Shown: piece by piece, positions 34,410 to 43,292 of the stretch
How positions within the stretch are numbered: the stretch's first letter is position 1
Layout: each line of letters starts with the position of its first letter
Assembly (NCBI RefSeq): GCF_900115055.1
Contig: NZ_FOVD01000001.1
Location: forward strand, 806,001-870,000
Reading direction: 5' to 3'
DNA length: 64,000 nucleotides
Origin: Chryseobacterium oleae
GTDB lineage: Bacteria; Bacteroidota; Bacteroidia; Flavobacteriales; Weeksellaceae
The notes under the pieces: model-generated
What the model was told of the DNA's origin: nothing
The model's input: the letters and a program-made list of their open reading frames with translations, nothing else
The model's database searches: none
Program-made: the position numbers and the translations under genes

Positions 34410-36131
34410 TTAAAACAAGTAATACAACTGTGTCAAAGGAAGTTTCTCCGCCGGTTCGCAGGTGATGTATTCACCGTCTACCGTTACTTTGTAGTTTTCA
34501 GGATTCACTTCAATGACAGGTATTTTATCGTTGTGGATCAAATCCTTTTTAGAAATATTTCTGCAGTTTTTCACCGGCAGGATCATTTTTTCCAGTTTAT
34601 AGGATGCAATCGTTCCGTTGTCGATAGAGATCTGGGAAACAAAGTTCGCACAGGTTCCGAATTTTGCCTTTCCATGCGCCCCGAACATATTTCTGTAAAT
34701 CACAGGCTGCGGCGTAGGAATAGAAGCATTAGGATCTCCCATTTTGGCAGCGATCACAAATCCTCCTTTTAAAATCATCTCAGGCTTTACTCCAAATAAT
34801 GCCGGTTTCCAGATCACAAGATCAGCCAGTTTTCCTACTTCAAGAGATCCTACATATTCCGAAATACCATGTGCAATGGCAGGATTGATGGTATATTTTG
34901 CTACATATCTTTTGGCTCTGTAGTTATCATTTTCCGAATCTTTATCCTCTTCTAAATTCCCTCTCTGCTCCTTCATTTTACTCGCCGTTTGCCATGTTCT
35001 GGTGATCACTTCGCCGGGTCTTCCCATCGCCTGGGAATCTGAGCTCATAATGCTGAAAACACCCATATCATGAAGGATATCTTCCGCTGCAATGGTTTCA
35101 GGACGGATTCTTGAATCTGCAAAAGCTACATCTTCAGGGATATTTTTACTTAAATGATGGCATACCATCAGCATATCCAAGTGTTCGTCGATGGTATTGA
35201 TTGTATAAGGACGTGTCGGATTGGTAGAAGCGGGTAAAACGTTCGGATACATGGCGGCTTTAATGATATCCGGAGCATGACCTCCTCCGGCACCTTCTGT
35301 GTGGAATGTGTGAATCACTCTTCCGTTGATGGCTCTCATCGTATCTTCAAGAAAACCACCTTCATTCAATGTGTCAGTATGAATAGCAACCTGAACGTCA
35401 TATTTATCAGCCACTTTCAATGCCGCATCGATGGTGGCCGGTGTTGCACCCCAATCTTCATGGATCTTTACGCCTAATGCGCCTGCCTCAACCTGTTCTT
35501 CAATCGGTTCTTCTGCCGAGCAGTTCCCTTTTCCGAAGAAACCAAGATTCATAGGATATTCTTCAGCTGCCTCGAGCATTTTCTGCATATTGAATTTCCC
35601 GGGAGTAACTGTTGTGGCATTGGTTCCGTCGTTAGGGCCTGTTCCTCCTCCAATCATCGTGGTAATTCCACTGTATAAAGAGGTTTCGATCTGTTGCGGA
35701 CAGATGTAATGGATGTGAGTATCTATTCCTCCAGCTGTTACGATATAGCCTTTTCCGCCATGCACTTCCGTTGAAGCTCCGATGATCATATTCGGAGAAA
35801 CGCCATCCATCGTATCAGGATTTCCAGCTTTTCCGATGCCGATGATTTTTCCGTCTTTGATGCCGATATCAGCTTTAACAATTCCCCAGTGGTCGATGAT
35901 CACAGCTCCTGTAATGCAAAGATCAAGAACTCCATCGTCTCTTTTTGCGGTCACGTTTTGTCCCATTCCGTCACGAACGGTTTTTCCGCCTCCGAAAACG
36001 GCTTCGTCTCCGTAATGGGTAAAATCTTTTTCTATTTCGATGATGATTTCAGTATCTCCCAGTCTGATGCGGTCGCCGGCTGTAGGTCCCAATATATTGG
36101 CGTACTGTTTTCTGTCTATAGGTAAGCTCAT
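34410..36131 (-). CDS. ureC: Urease subunit alpha
   Basis: 573 residues. Catalytic subunit that hydrolyses urea to ammonia and carbamate at a dinickel centre. All metal and active-site residues are present: His139 and His141 ([11 protein letters not shown]), the Lys222 to be carbamylated ([13 protein letters not shown]), His251 (IHTDTLNE), His277 ([15 protein letters not shown]), flap Cys324-His325 (LMVCHHLSK) and Asp365 (SSDSQAMGR). Numbering is offset by five from the Klebsiella enzyme. It directly follows ureB. Confidence 0.97.
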   Translation of the reverse strand: MSLPIDRKQYANILGPTAGDRIRLGDTEIIIEIEKDFTHYGDEAVFGGGKTVRDGMGQNVTAKRDDGVLDLCITGAVIIDHWGIVKADIGIKDGKIIGIGKAGNPDTMDGVSPNMIIGASTEVHGGKGYIVTAGGIDTHIHYICPQQIETSLYSGITTMIGGGTGPNDGTNATTVTPGKFNMQKMLEAAEEYPMNLGFFGKGNCSAEEPIEEQVEAGALGVKIHEDWGATPATIDAALKVADKYDVQVAIHTDTLNEGGFLEDTMRAINGRVIHTFHTEGAGGGHAPDIIKAAMYPNVLPASTNPTRPYTINTIDEHLDMLMVCHHLSKNIPEDVAFADSRIRPETIAAEDILHDMGVFSIMSSDSQAMGRPGEVITRTWQTASKMKEQRGNLEEDKDSENDNYRAKRYVAKYTINPAIAHGISEYVGSLEVGKLADLVIWKPALFGVKPEMILKGGFVIAAKMGDPNASIPTPQPVIYRNMFGAHGKAKFGTCANFVSQISIDNGTIASYKLEKMILPVKNCRNISKKDLIHNDKIPVIEVNPENYKVTVDGEYITCEPAEKLPLTQLYYLF

Positions 36132-36132
36132 G

Positions 36133-36501
36133 TTATTGATTTTTAAAGTTTAATGCTTCAGCTTTGGCAAGACTTGCTTTTTTCTGATCTCCGGAATCTA
36201 CCTGACCATCGACAAGGTTATTGAATCCCATGGCTTTTTTGGTGCCACCAATTTCTACCAATTCCACTTCTTTTTCTTCTCCCGGTTCGAAACGCACGGC
36301 AGTACTTGCTACGATGTTCAGTCTCTTTCCAAAGGCTTTCTCACGGTTGAAGCTCATGGCTTTGTTCACTTCAAAAAAATGAAAGTGGGAACCTACCTGA
36401 ATAGGACGGTCGCCTGTATTGACTACTTTTATTTTAACTGTTTCTCTGCCTTCATTGCAGATAATAGTTCCTTCTTTTACAAAAATTTCTCCTGGTATCA
36501 T
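36133..36501 (-). CDS. ureB: Urease subunit beta
   Basis: 122 residues. [20 protein letters not shown] at the start, [18 protein letters not shown] and [20 protein letters not shown] are the conserved beta-subunit blocks. It forms the (UreABC)3 complex. Its stop is 1 nt from the ureC start and its own start 14 nt from the ureA stop; the C-terminal extension ([20 protein letters not shown]) is a little longer than in Klebsiella UreB. Confidence 0.96.
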   Translation of the reverse strand: MIPGEIFVKEGTIICNEGRETVKIKVVNTGDRPIQVGSHFHFFEVNKAMSFNREKAFGKRLNIVASTAVRFEPGEEKEVELVEIGGTKKAMGFNNLVDGQVDSGDQKKASLAKAEALNFKNQ

Positions 36502-36515
36502 AATAGAGATTTGTA

Positions 36516-36818
36516 TTAACGGATTGGATTGTGTACGGTGACCAGTTTGGTTCCGTCCGGAAAAGTGGCTTCGATCTGTACATCATGGATCATTTCTGAA
36601 ACTCCGGGCATTACATCGTCTTTGGTAAGAAGATGAGCGCCTTCCTGCATCAGCTCGGCTACTTTTTTCCCGTCTCTGGCGCCTTCCAGCAGAAAATGGC
36701 TGATGAGTGCGATAGATTCCGGATAGTTAAGTTTAAGACCTCTGGCCTTTCTTTTCAGAGCAAGCTCTCCTGCCAGAAACAGCATCAGCTTCTCCGATTC
36801 TCTCGGTGTTAAGTGCAT
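36516..36818 (-). CDS. ureA: Urease subunit gamma
   Basis: 100 residues from ATG 36818 ([11 protein letters not shown]), the standard start and length; a longer frame to 36875 adds 19 unrelated residues. Conserved blocks: [59 protein letters not shown] and [13 protein letters not shown] end. First structural gene of the urease operon. Confidence 0.95.
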   Translation of the reverse strand: MHLTPRESEKLMLFLAGELALKRKARGLKLNYPESIALISHFLLEGARDGKKVAELMQEGAHLLTKDDVMPGVSEMIHDVQIEATFPDGTKLVTVHNPIR

Positions 36819-36970
36819 AGTATTGGATTTTAAATTGGATATAGGGAAATCCTGTCTGCCTTTTGGAAAAGACAAATAGATGGGTTTAAACCTATTGAAA
36901 ACAGGGTATGATTCTTATGGATCTGTATTCAAATACAAATCACAGAATTCATAAAAAGTCCGGGAAAAGA

Positions 36971-37333
36971 TTAGCAGCCCGCAATCTGCAGGGCATGATA
37001 CAGAATGTACCGTGGTGCCGTAATGTAGACGCGGTTTTGAATGGCCACCGCTTTGGTTTCGTAAGAATAACCGGAGAAGAAAAAGTTCAGCCATTGCTGG
37101 GTAATGATAGAATAATCAAATTTTACTTTTTCAACATCATTGGAATCCTGTGCATCCTGATCATCCGAAACACTGTAAATCTCCGGCTGACCCTGCTGGT
37201 CTGCATGTTTAACGAGGTGTATTTTTGAGGAAGCCTCAAGATATGACTGAGTTTTCCCGTTACCTGCAAAAAGACCTGCACATAAAGCGGAAAAGAACAT
37301 TACGAAAGAGAATAATAAGACTCTGGTTTTCAT
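36971..37333 (-). CDS. Secreted hypothetical protein upstream of ureA
   Basis: 120 residues from ATG 37333 (MKTRVLLFSFVMFFSALCAG); the ATG at 37363 is an alternative. Signal peptide, then an acidic segment (SVSDDQDAQDSNDVEKVKFD) and an aromatic C-terminal part (WLNFFFSGYSYETKAVAIQN) with no motif I know. It precedes ureA by 152 nt on the same strand and may lead the urease transcript. The opposite-strand open frame is a shadow. Confidence 0.5.
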   Translation of the reverse strand: MKTRVLLFSFVMFFSALCAGLFAGNGKTQSYLEASSKIHLVKHADQQGQPEIYSVSDDQDAQDSNDVEKVKFDYSIITQQWLNFFFSGYSYETKAVAIQNRVYITAPRYILYHALQIAGC

Positions 37334-37363
37334 ATCAGTCATTGATGGTGTAAAATTAGACAA

Positions 37364-37738
37364 TCCCCTATCCTGCAGCTATCAAAAAGATCATTTAAAA
37401 TGTTCAAAATCGAGACAAACACGGCTTCTTCCCAGTGATCGTTTATTCACAAACTCCTTTCCAACAGCCGTTCAGAGAAATCACACAACTGGGACACATG
37501 TTTTGATGTTTTCATTTATATAAGTGTTCTAAACCGGTACACCCTCGCAATAACTCTAAAAAACCTGGTTAATAAAATGCTGAAACCTGTCATTTTCCGT
37601 TGATTGAAAAAGATATTTTTTAACTATTAGCTCATGACAAATTTCACGGTATAAAGAGACGTGATTTTTTTTCTTTGCGTTAATTATTGTAAATTTGTAT
37701 ACCAACATATTGATAATTTTAAAATAATACAACATAAT
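37364..37738. other. Divergent intergenic region between the urease locus and pruA
   Basis: No gene or RNA was recognised. It must hold the promoters for the leftward hypothetical/urease genes and rightward pruA. A TAAATTTG box (37690-37697) serves pruA; nothing as clear was seen on the other strand. Confidence 0.5.
37690..37697 (+). promoter_or_regulatory. -7 box of pruA
   Basis: TAAATTTG matches the TAnnTTTG consensus and ends 41 nt before the pruA ATG. A TTTG lies upstream at 37674-37677, but the spacing (12 nt) is short for a -33 box. Confidence 0.45.
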
Positions 37739-39364
37739 ATGTCAAAAGCAATTTCGCAAGTACCATTTGCAGTAAACGAGCCGGTAAATTCTTATGTACC
37801 AGGATCTCCAGAAGTTAAAAGCCTTATCGCCACTTACAAAAAAATGTGGGCTGAGAAGATAGAAATTCCAATGTTCATCAATGGAAAAGAAGTGAAAACG
37901 GACGAGAAAGTTCAGCTTCAGTCTCCTCAGGATCATGCGCATGATTTCGGGTTTTACTATAAAGGTACCATGCAGCATGTAGATGACGCCATCAACGCGG
38001 CATTGGCAGCTAAAAAAGAATGGAACGAACTGGGCTGGGAACACCGTGCAGCTATTTTCTTAAAGGCAGCTGATCTTTTAGCAGGACCTTACAGAGACGT
38101 AATCAACGCAGCAACGATGATCGGACAGTCTAAAAACGTACACCAGGCTGAAATTGATGCTGCGTGTGAGTTTATCGATTTCTTAAGATTCAACGTTGAA
38201 TTCATGACGGAGATGTATTCTGAGCAGCCGGTTTCCGACAGCGGAATCTGGAATCGTGTAGAGTACAGACCATTGGAAGGTTTCTGTTTTGCAGTAACGC
38301 CTTTCAACTTTACAGCAATTTCAGGGAACTTACCTACGTGTATGGCTATGCTTGGAAACGTAGTGGTTTGGAAGCCTTCTGACAAGCAGGTTTATTCTGC
38401 AAAAGTGATCATGGATGTATTAATCGAAGCGGGTCTTCCTGCAGGGGTCATCAACATGGTTTTCACAGACGGAAAAGAAACGGCTGAGAAAGTATTGGCA
38501 CATCCGGATTTTGCAGGTCTTCACTTCACAGGATCTACGAAAGTATTCCAGGGAATGTGGAAAATGATCGGTGACAATATCCATAACTACAGAACATATC
38601 CAAGAATCGTTGGAGAAACAGGTGGAAAAGATTTCGTGATCGCTCACCCTTCTTCTAATGTGGAAGCTGTAGCGACTGCTTTGGTAAGAGGTTCTTTCGA
38701 ATATCAGGGACAGAAATGTTCTGCAGCTTCAAGAGCGTATGTACCTAAATCTCTTTGGGCTGATGTGAAAAAAGTAATGGAAACTCAGATCAACTCAATT
38801 AAAGTGGGTTCTCCTGAAGATCCATCAAACTTCGTTAACGCAGTTATTGACAAAAATTCTTTCGAAAAATGTAAAGGATACATCGACAGAGCAACTGCTT
38901 CCGGTGAGGCTGAAATAGCAATCGGTGGAAAAGTTGACGATTCTAAAGGATGGTTTGTACACCCAACGGTAATCGAAACTACAAATCCTCATTACGAAAG
39001 TATGGTAGAAGAGATCTTCGGACCTATCCTATCTGTTTATGTATATGAAGATCAGGACTGGAAAGAAACATTGAAACTGGTAGATTCTACGTCTCCTTAT
39101 TCACTGACAGGTTCTGTATTCGCACAAGACCGTTACGCGATCAACGAAGCTTTCAAAGCTTTGGAAAACGCTTCAGGAAACTTCTATATCAATGACAAAC
39201 CAACAGGTGCCGTTGTAGGACAGCAGCCTTTCGGTGGTGGTAGAGCTTCAGGTACCAATGACAAAGCAGGTTCTAAAATGAACTTACTGAGATGGACATC
39301 TGTAAGAAGTATCAAAGAAACTTTCGTTTCTCCAAAAGACTACAAATACCCATACCTGGGATAA
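37739..39364 (+). CDS. pruA: L-glutamate gamma-semialdehyde (1-pyrroline-5-carboxylate) dehydrogenase
   Basis: 541 residues from ATG 37739 (MSKAISQVPFAVNEPVNSYV); the longer frame to 37661 includes promoter DNA. An aldehyde dehydrogenase of the proline-catabolic type that oxidises glutamate semialdehyde to glutamate with NAD+. Landmarks: EGFCFAVTPFNFTAISGNLP, LHFTGSTKVFQG, VGETGGKDFVIAHPS (Glu base), FEYQGQKCSAASRAYVP (catalytic Cys) and EEIFGPILSVYVYE. No proline dehydrogenase gene lies beside it. A terminator follows. Confidence 0.95.
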   Translation: MSKAISQVPFAVNEPVNSYVPGSPEVKSLIATYKKMWAEKIEIPMFINGKEVKTDEKVQLQSPQDHAHDFGFYYKGTMQHVDDAINAALAAKKEWNELGWEHRAAIFLKAADLLAGPYRDVINAATMIGQSKNVHQAEIDAACEFIDFLRFNVEFMTEMYSEQPVSDSGIWNRVEYRPLEGFCFAVTPFNFTAISGNLPTCMAMLGNVVVWKPSDKQVYSAKVIMDVLIEAGLPAGVINMVFTDGKETAEKVLAHPDFAGLHFTGSTKVFQGMWKMIGDNIHNYRTYPRIVGETGGKDFVIAHPSSNVEAVATALVRGSFEYQGQKCSAASRAYVPKSLWADVKKVMETQINSIKVGSPEDPSNFVNAVIDKNSFEKCKGYIDRATASGEAEIAIGGKVDDSKGWFVHPTVIETTNPHYESMVEEIFGPILSVYVYEDQDWKETLKLVDSTSPYSLTGSVFAQDRYAINEAFKALENASGNFYINDKPTGAVVGQQPFGGGRASGTNDKAGSKMNLLRWTSVRSIKETFVSPKDYKYPYLG

Positions 39365-39540
39365 GAGTTATGAGTTATGAGTTATAAGTAATGAGTAATG
39401 AGCAATGAGTAATATAGGCCCTGGAATTTCTTCCGGGGCTTTTTTTATGGGTAATGAGCAATAAGTAATGAGTAATACTATCGGAGTGTAAATTCCTCAC
39501 TCATAACTCATAACTCATAACTCATAACTCATAACTCTCT
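39362..39540. repeat. Inverted GAGTTATGAGTTATGAG / ACTCATAACTCATAACTC repeats
   Basis: GAGTTATGAGTTATGAG and TAATGAGTAATGAGCAATGAG runs just after pruA are mirrored about 110 nt later by CTCATAACTCATAACTCATA runs. Together they could form a long cruciform around the pruA terminator (39418-39447). Confidence 0.65.
39418..39447 (+). terminator. pruA terminator
   Basis: GCCCTGGA and TCCGGGGC arms (one T-G wobble) around ATTTCT, followed by seven T. Lies 54 nt after the pruA stop. Confidence 0.65.
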
Positions 39541-39630
39541 CCACACCTGCAACCCATCATCTGCCACATCATAAACAGTCCAGTATTTTTATATCCTCAT
39601 AGTCCAGTCATTTAAGTTAGTAATCCTAAC

Positions 39631-39638
39631 TACATTTG
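39631..39638 (+). promoter_or_regulatory. -7 box of the CxxC gene cluster
   Basis: TACATTTG fits TAnnTTTG and lies 37 nt before the start of the thioredoxin-like gene. Confidence 0.4.
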
Positions 39639-39675
39639 TCATGGCAATAATGCCTTAATTAAATACCATTGAATT

Positions 39676-39909
39676 ATGAGTAAATCAGTTTTTTATCATG
39701 CAGGATGTCCTGTATGCATTAGCGCAGAACACGACATTGTTAACCTTATCGGATCAGAGAACATAGAGATCATTCATCTTGGAGACAATCCGCAAAGTAT
39801 TGAAAAAGCGGAAAAGGCAGGTGTAAAATCTGTACCGGCTTTGGTCACTCCTCAGGGGAATGTACTTCATATCAATTTTGGAGCTTCCATTGAAGACGTG
39901 AAACAGTAA
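39676..39909 (+). CDS. Small thioredoxin/glutaredoxin-fold protein (CPVC)
   Basis: 77 residues, cytoplasmic. A minimal thioredoxin fold with the redox motif CPVC at 11-14 (FYHAGCPVCISAEHDI) and the cis-proline loop VKSVPALVT. It could be a thiol-disulfide exchanger or a metal-sensing partner. First gene of a rightward group in which each protein has a CxxC motif; 22 nt before the next gene. Confidence 0.7.
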   Translation: MSKSVFYHAGCPVCISAEHDIVNLIGSENIEIIHLGDNPQSIEKAEKAGVKSVPALVTPQGNVLHINFGASIEDVKQ

Positions 39910-39931
39910 GAAGGTTGAAAACATTGAAAAA

Positions 39932-40663
39932 ATGAAGAAAAAATTTTTAACAATTGTTGCTTTCATCTCTTTCACCACAGCTTTTGCCTGTGATCACTGC
40001 AAGCAGTATGAAGACTCAAAAGATTTCAAAATCAAATCGGCACAGGTTACCCACAATAAAAAATACGGAACCCTTGAATTTGAGATCATTGTTGAAGGTA
40101 AGGCCGGTAAAACAGTTCCCACTCCAGTCGGTAAACTCGATATGGCTCCTGTACTGGGATACGTTTTCCCTACGACACTGAAGCCTGAAGATGTAGGTTT
40201 CAGCCCTACTGAAGGAATTGTAGCACTTGCTTTAACCTCACATCCGGATTTTGATGACAGCCCGCTCTGGGATGAAAATGCAGATGGCAAGTTTGATAAC
40301 GACGGCATTGTATGGCATCCTCACTGGGTGGTTCTGGTACAGGATAAAAGGGTAAAAGGAGGCCTTTCGGTAAAGGAATACAAGAAAGCAGATCCCATAA
40401 CAAAACCTAAGACCGCTCCGGATATGCCTATGTATATGGATTCACCGGGATTTCCGGTGGTGACTCAGAATAATGCGATCCGTGTTTCTGTACCGGCATA
40501 CCGCATTAATAATAAAGTCAGCTTTAATTATGACGCTGTTGCCTGCTATCTTCAGGTCTCTGCTCCGGAAGGAGGCATGTCTATGGATAAGCCAATGTTG
40601 GGGGTTTATAATGTCTACAGTGTGCTTTCCAAGAACCTTTCTTTACCCTACAAGGTAAAATAA
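39932..40663 (+). CDS. Exported protein with an N-terminal CDHC motif
   Basis: 243 residues. The signal peptide ends near AFA, so the mature protein begins with CDHCKQYEDS, a CxxC at its very start; because Cys directly follows the cleavage site it might also be lipidated, but the LxxC pattern is poor. The rest is beta-rich, with DDSPLWDENADGKFDNDGI (calcium-loop-like DxDxDG spacing) and IVWHPHWVVLVQD. I do not recognise the family. It sits between the thioredoxin-like gene and a DUF2024 gene. Confidence 0.6.
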   Translation: MKKKFLTIVAFISFTTAFACDHCKQYEDSKDFKIKSAQVTHNKKYGTLEFEIIVEGKAGKTVPTPVGKLDMAPVLGYVFPTTLKPEDVGFSPTEGIVALALTSHPDFDDSPLWDENADGKFDNDGIVWHPHWVVLVQDKRVKGGLSVKEYKKADPITKPKTAPDMPMYMDSPGFPVVTQNNAIRVSVPAYRINNKVSFNYDAVACYLQVSAPEGGMSMDKPMLGVYNVYSVLSKNLSLPYKVK

Positions 40664-40777
40664 TAGAGATGATTCAGTTCATCTGTTACTAAAAACAGGA
40701 GCAGGAATGGCCCATTCCTAACATTTTACGATGATAGGTGCCGTTCCTGCTTTATAATTAACCTTAAAAAAAATACA

Positions 40778-41041
40778 ATGAAAATTGCCGTTTGGGATAC
40801 TTACGTTACTAAAAAAGACGGAACCGTGATGCATTTTGATATTCTGGTTCCGGATCACATCAACGATACAAAAACTATTTTTGAACACGGGCAAAACTAT
40901 CTGGTCCAAAAAGGACAGCAGGGACAGGCTCTTACCGCGAAAGAATGCAACTTATGCCATATGGAGGAAGCCACTCCGGATATAAAAAATAAGATAGATC
41001 AAAAAGGATATGATATCATTGAAATGGAGGGATGTAACTAA
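40778..41041 (+). CDS. DUF2024 family protein
   Basis: 87 residues. KIAVWDTYVTKKDGTVMHFD and ILVPDHINDT are the DUF2024 opening; a CNLCHMEEA motif and a terminal EMEGCN add three cysteines that could bind metal. The function of the family is unknown. A clear terminator lies 27 nt after its stop. Confidence 0.8.
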   Translation: MKIAVWDTYVTKKDGTVMHFDILVPDHINDTKTIFEHGQNYLVQKGQQGQALTAKECNLCHMEEATPDIKNKIDQKGYDIIEMEGCN

Positions 41042-41067
41042 TTTCAAAAACACAACTATTCAAATAT

Positions 41068-41102
41068 ACTTTCAGTGAAGATTATTTTGCTGAAAGTTTT
41101 TG
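41068..41102 (+). terminator. Terminator after the DUF2024 gene
   Basis: Perfect 8-bp stem ACTTTCAG/CTGAAAGT with a 14-nt loop, then TTTTTGTT. Confidence 0.7.
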
Positions 41103-41166
41103 TTAAATTTCAACATTCAAAATAATTAACCTATAAAGGCTTTAAACACTCACAGAATACCATAAA

Positions 41167-41772
41167 ATGATCCATTCACCCTTTGACCTGAACCAGCAAA
41201 ACCACGAGATCGACAGCAAGATTGTTGTGGCTTTAGAGCGTCTTTCAGAGGCCTTCCGAGTATTGCTCTGGAACGAGAGCAAACTGAATACGCTAAGCCC
41301 GATACAAATACAAATCCTGATTTTCTTACTCTTCCAGCCAACTGAAAAATGCAGAATAAGCAATCTGGCTAAAGAATTCAACATGAGTAAGCCTACAATC
41401 AGTGACAGTGTAAAATCTCTTTTACAGAAAGGCCTGATTGATAAAAAAAGTGATCTACTGGATTCCAGAAGTTATACGCTAAGCTTAACCGACAGCGGCA
41501 GGATTATGGCCTTAAAGTCAGCTGATTTCACAAGATCCATTGAGAACCCGGTTAGTTCTCTTAGTCTTCAACAAAAAGAAATGATGCTGGATGGATTACT
41601 GAAAATCATTCAGGGATTAAATACAGCCGGCATCATTACCGTACAAAGAATGTGTTTTACCTGCAGCCATTACAGAATCAGTGATGAAGGTCATTACTGC
41701 AAATTACTTCAGATGCCGCTGGCTTATAAAGAGATCAGGATCAACTGTCCAGAGCACGCTGCCATCATATAA
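41167..41772 (+). CDS. MarR-family regulator with a cysteine-rich C-terminal tail
   Basis: 201 residues. A MarR winged helix: IQIQILIFLLFQPTEKCRIS, then NLAKEFNMSKPTISDSVKSL (recognition helix) and a wing with DLLDSRSYTLSLTDSGR. Beyond the usual MarR length (about 150) a tail carries MCFTCSHYRISDEGHYCKLL and RINCPEH, four cysteines and two histidines that look like a zinc or iron-sulfur site. It is separated from the DUF2024 gene by a terminator but is on the same strand. It may sense redox state or metal for the cluster. Confidence 0.75.
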   Translation: MIHSPFDLNQQNHEIDSKIVVALERLSEAFRVLLWNESKLNTLSPIQIQILIFLLFQPTEKCRISNLAKEFNMSKPTISDSVKSLLQKGLIDKKSDLLDSRSYTLSLTDSGRIMALKSADFTRSIENPVSSLSLQQKEMMLDGLLKIIQGLNTAGIITVQRMCFTCSHYRISDEGHYCKLLQMPLAYKEIRINCPEHAAII

Positions 41773-42064
41773 TGTCAGGAAGATAGAAGATGGATGAGGG
41801 AAGTTATGGAGGCTCAAAGCACAGCTATTCCAAACCTCATTAATGTTTTTCCTAAACAACTTTTATCAAATTCTATGGAAACCGTTAAAATTAATGTCCA
41901 ATAGTAACTTCCATCTTCCCTCCTCCATCTTCCAATCTCACAATTCCCACTTCCTCCCCCATTCTCTAACACCTTTTAACAAACTTTATCTATGTTTTAA
42001 TAGTTTACCCTACCGTTTAGGAATGGTTATTGAACTTTACGTACTACACTAAAAATAAAATATT
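41773..42064. repeat. Inverted low-complexity repeat (AGATGGATGAGGGAAGTTA / TAACTTCCATCTTCCCTCC)
   Basis: A GAAGATGGATGAGGGAAGTT word near 41790 is mirrored by AACTTCCATCTTCCCTCCTC near 41905. No gene. The same word family occurs near 25,020-25,120. Confidence 0.5.
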
Positions 42065-42283
42065 ATGAAAAAGTTATTGTTAGCAGCCTTTGGTTTAGGA
42101 ATAGTCGCTGTGAGCTGCGGAACCAAGGAATCTACCATGTCGACGAAGAATTCGGATTCGACGGCAGTGAATACACAGACCATACAACCGGCAGCAACGG
42201 ATACGGCATCTGTCAAAAAGATGAATCCTGACCCGGCTACCACCAAAGTAGATTCAACGGCAACAGTAGTTCCGGCTAAATAG
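42065..42283 (+). CDS. Small lipoprotein
   Basis: 72 residues. Lipoprotein signal with lipobox AVSC (Cys18) followed by a disordered Thr/Ser/Lys-rich chain (KNSDSTAVNTQTIQPAATD). Similar in plan to the lipoprotein at 44265: a short lipid-anchored, low-complexity tail. The function is unknown. A strong terminator follows. Confidence 0.6.
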   Translation: MKKLLLAAFGLGIVAVSCGTKESTMSTKNSDSTAVNTQTIQPAATDTASVKKMNPDPATTKVDSTATVVPAK

Positions 42284-42312
42284 ATACGAACAGATGTTTA
42301 ATCTAAATATGG

Positions 42313-42347
42313 AAAATCCGCAGATGAAAGCTCTGCGGATTTTTTTG
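42313..42347. terminator. Bidirectional terminator (AAATCCGCAG stem)
   Basis: AAAATCCGCAG and CTCTGCGGATTTTTTT arms around ATGAAAG. It separates the rightward lipoprotein gene from the leftward TraB/GumN gene and ends at the latter's stop. The same stem occurs at 44481 and 48850. Confidence 0.75.
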
Positions 42348-42349
42348 TT

Positions 42350-43222
42350 TTATAATTTCATAGGAATCGGTTCTACGGAATATCCTAAACCTTTAAACTT
42401 CTCGATCAGCCCGCAGGTATAGGAAAAATGTCCTAATCCAACAGCCAGAAAAACATTATTCTCTTCGATTAAGCCTGGAAGAATCTCCATCCATTTGCCA
42501 TTTCTCTCGGTCACAATGATCTGATCTCCTTTGCTGAGGCTTTCACAGGATTTATTAAAGATATATTGGTCTTTCAGATTCAGATAGTCGTTCTGCATAC
42601 CTCTGCATTTTTTGTCATTGGAAGCCATTGTTTTTTCATATTTGTTCAGGGTCCATTTTATCGCGGCGTTTCCAGAGCGGTATTTGGGCTCCTTTGCATT
42701 TTGAAGATAGTCTTTCTGCATTTTTGAGGTTTCCAGATAGATCAGCTTTTTGCCGTGGTCTTCGCCCTGTTTTTGAATATAGCCATCCAGCATATACTGG
42801 TCTGAACCGCTGCATCCCGAGTTCCAGATTCTCTGCTGCATGATTTTTACGATCTCGTCCCGTTTCAGTTTTTTGATATCTATTCCGGTATTTTTAAAGA
42901 TGTTTTGCAACCTTGCATAGTCTTCAGGGGAAAGTTTTTCCTCAAGGTCATTGGTCTCTGTACGGCTATTAAATTCATCAATTATTTTATCCCTTTTGAT
43001 CTCGGTTTCCGTAATCACAATATCACTGGACTTCAGAGATTGATCCAATATCGGATACTGGTTATAAAAAGTTTCTCCGGCCATATGCATCGTCCCGAAA
43101 AAATACGAAATATGCTTTCCGTTCTTTGAAGTGATTTTCCAGAGATAGGTTTCCTGAGCAAAGATCATCGCTGAGAAAAATGTAAACAGAAAGACTAATC
43201 TTTTATTAATATTATTTTCCAT
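42350..43222 (-). CDS. TraB/GumN family protein (Tiki-like)
   Basis: 290 residues. Signal peptide (ending MIFAQ), then WKITSKNGKHISYFFGTMHM, where GTMH is the first conserved metal-binding-type motif, and the C-terminal FLAVGLGHFSYTCGLIEKFK with the second (GxGH). These are the paired motifs of the TraB/GumN/Tiki metalloprotease-like superfamily. The periplasmic substrate is unknown. Confidence 0.8.
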   Translation of the reverse strand: MENNINKRLVFLFTFFSAMIFAQETYLWKITSKNGKHISYFFGTMHMAGETFYNQYPILDQSLKSSDIVITETEIKRDKIIDEFNSRTETNDLEEKLSPEDYARLQNIFKNTGIDIKKLKRDEIVKIMQQRIWNSGCSGSDQYMLDGYIQKQGEDHGKKLIYLETSKMQKDYLQNAKEPKYRSGNAAIKWTLNKYEKTMASNDKKCRGMQNDYLNLKDQYIFNKSCESLSKGDQIIVTERNGKWMEILPGLIEENNVFLAVGLGHFSYTCGLIEKFKGLGYSVEPIPMKL

Positions 43223-43292
43223 AATTGATCATGTTTTTTATTTAATCAAAAATAGAAAGCTAAAAGATTAAAAAATTGTAAAAATGTAAACC

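Noticed and set aside
36908..37228. 106-codon frame opposite the secreted protein upstream of ureA
   Set aside because: The minus strand has a clean signal peptide and stop; the plus frame has neither signal nor domain.
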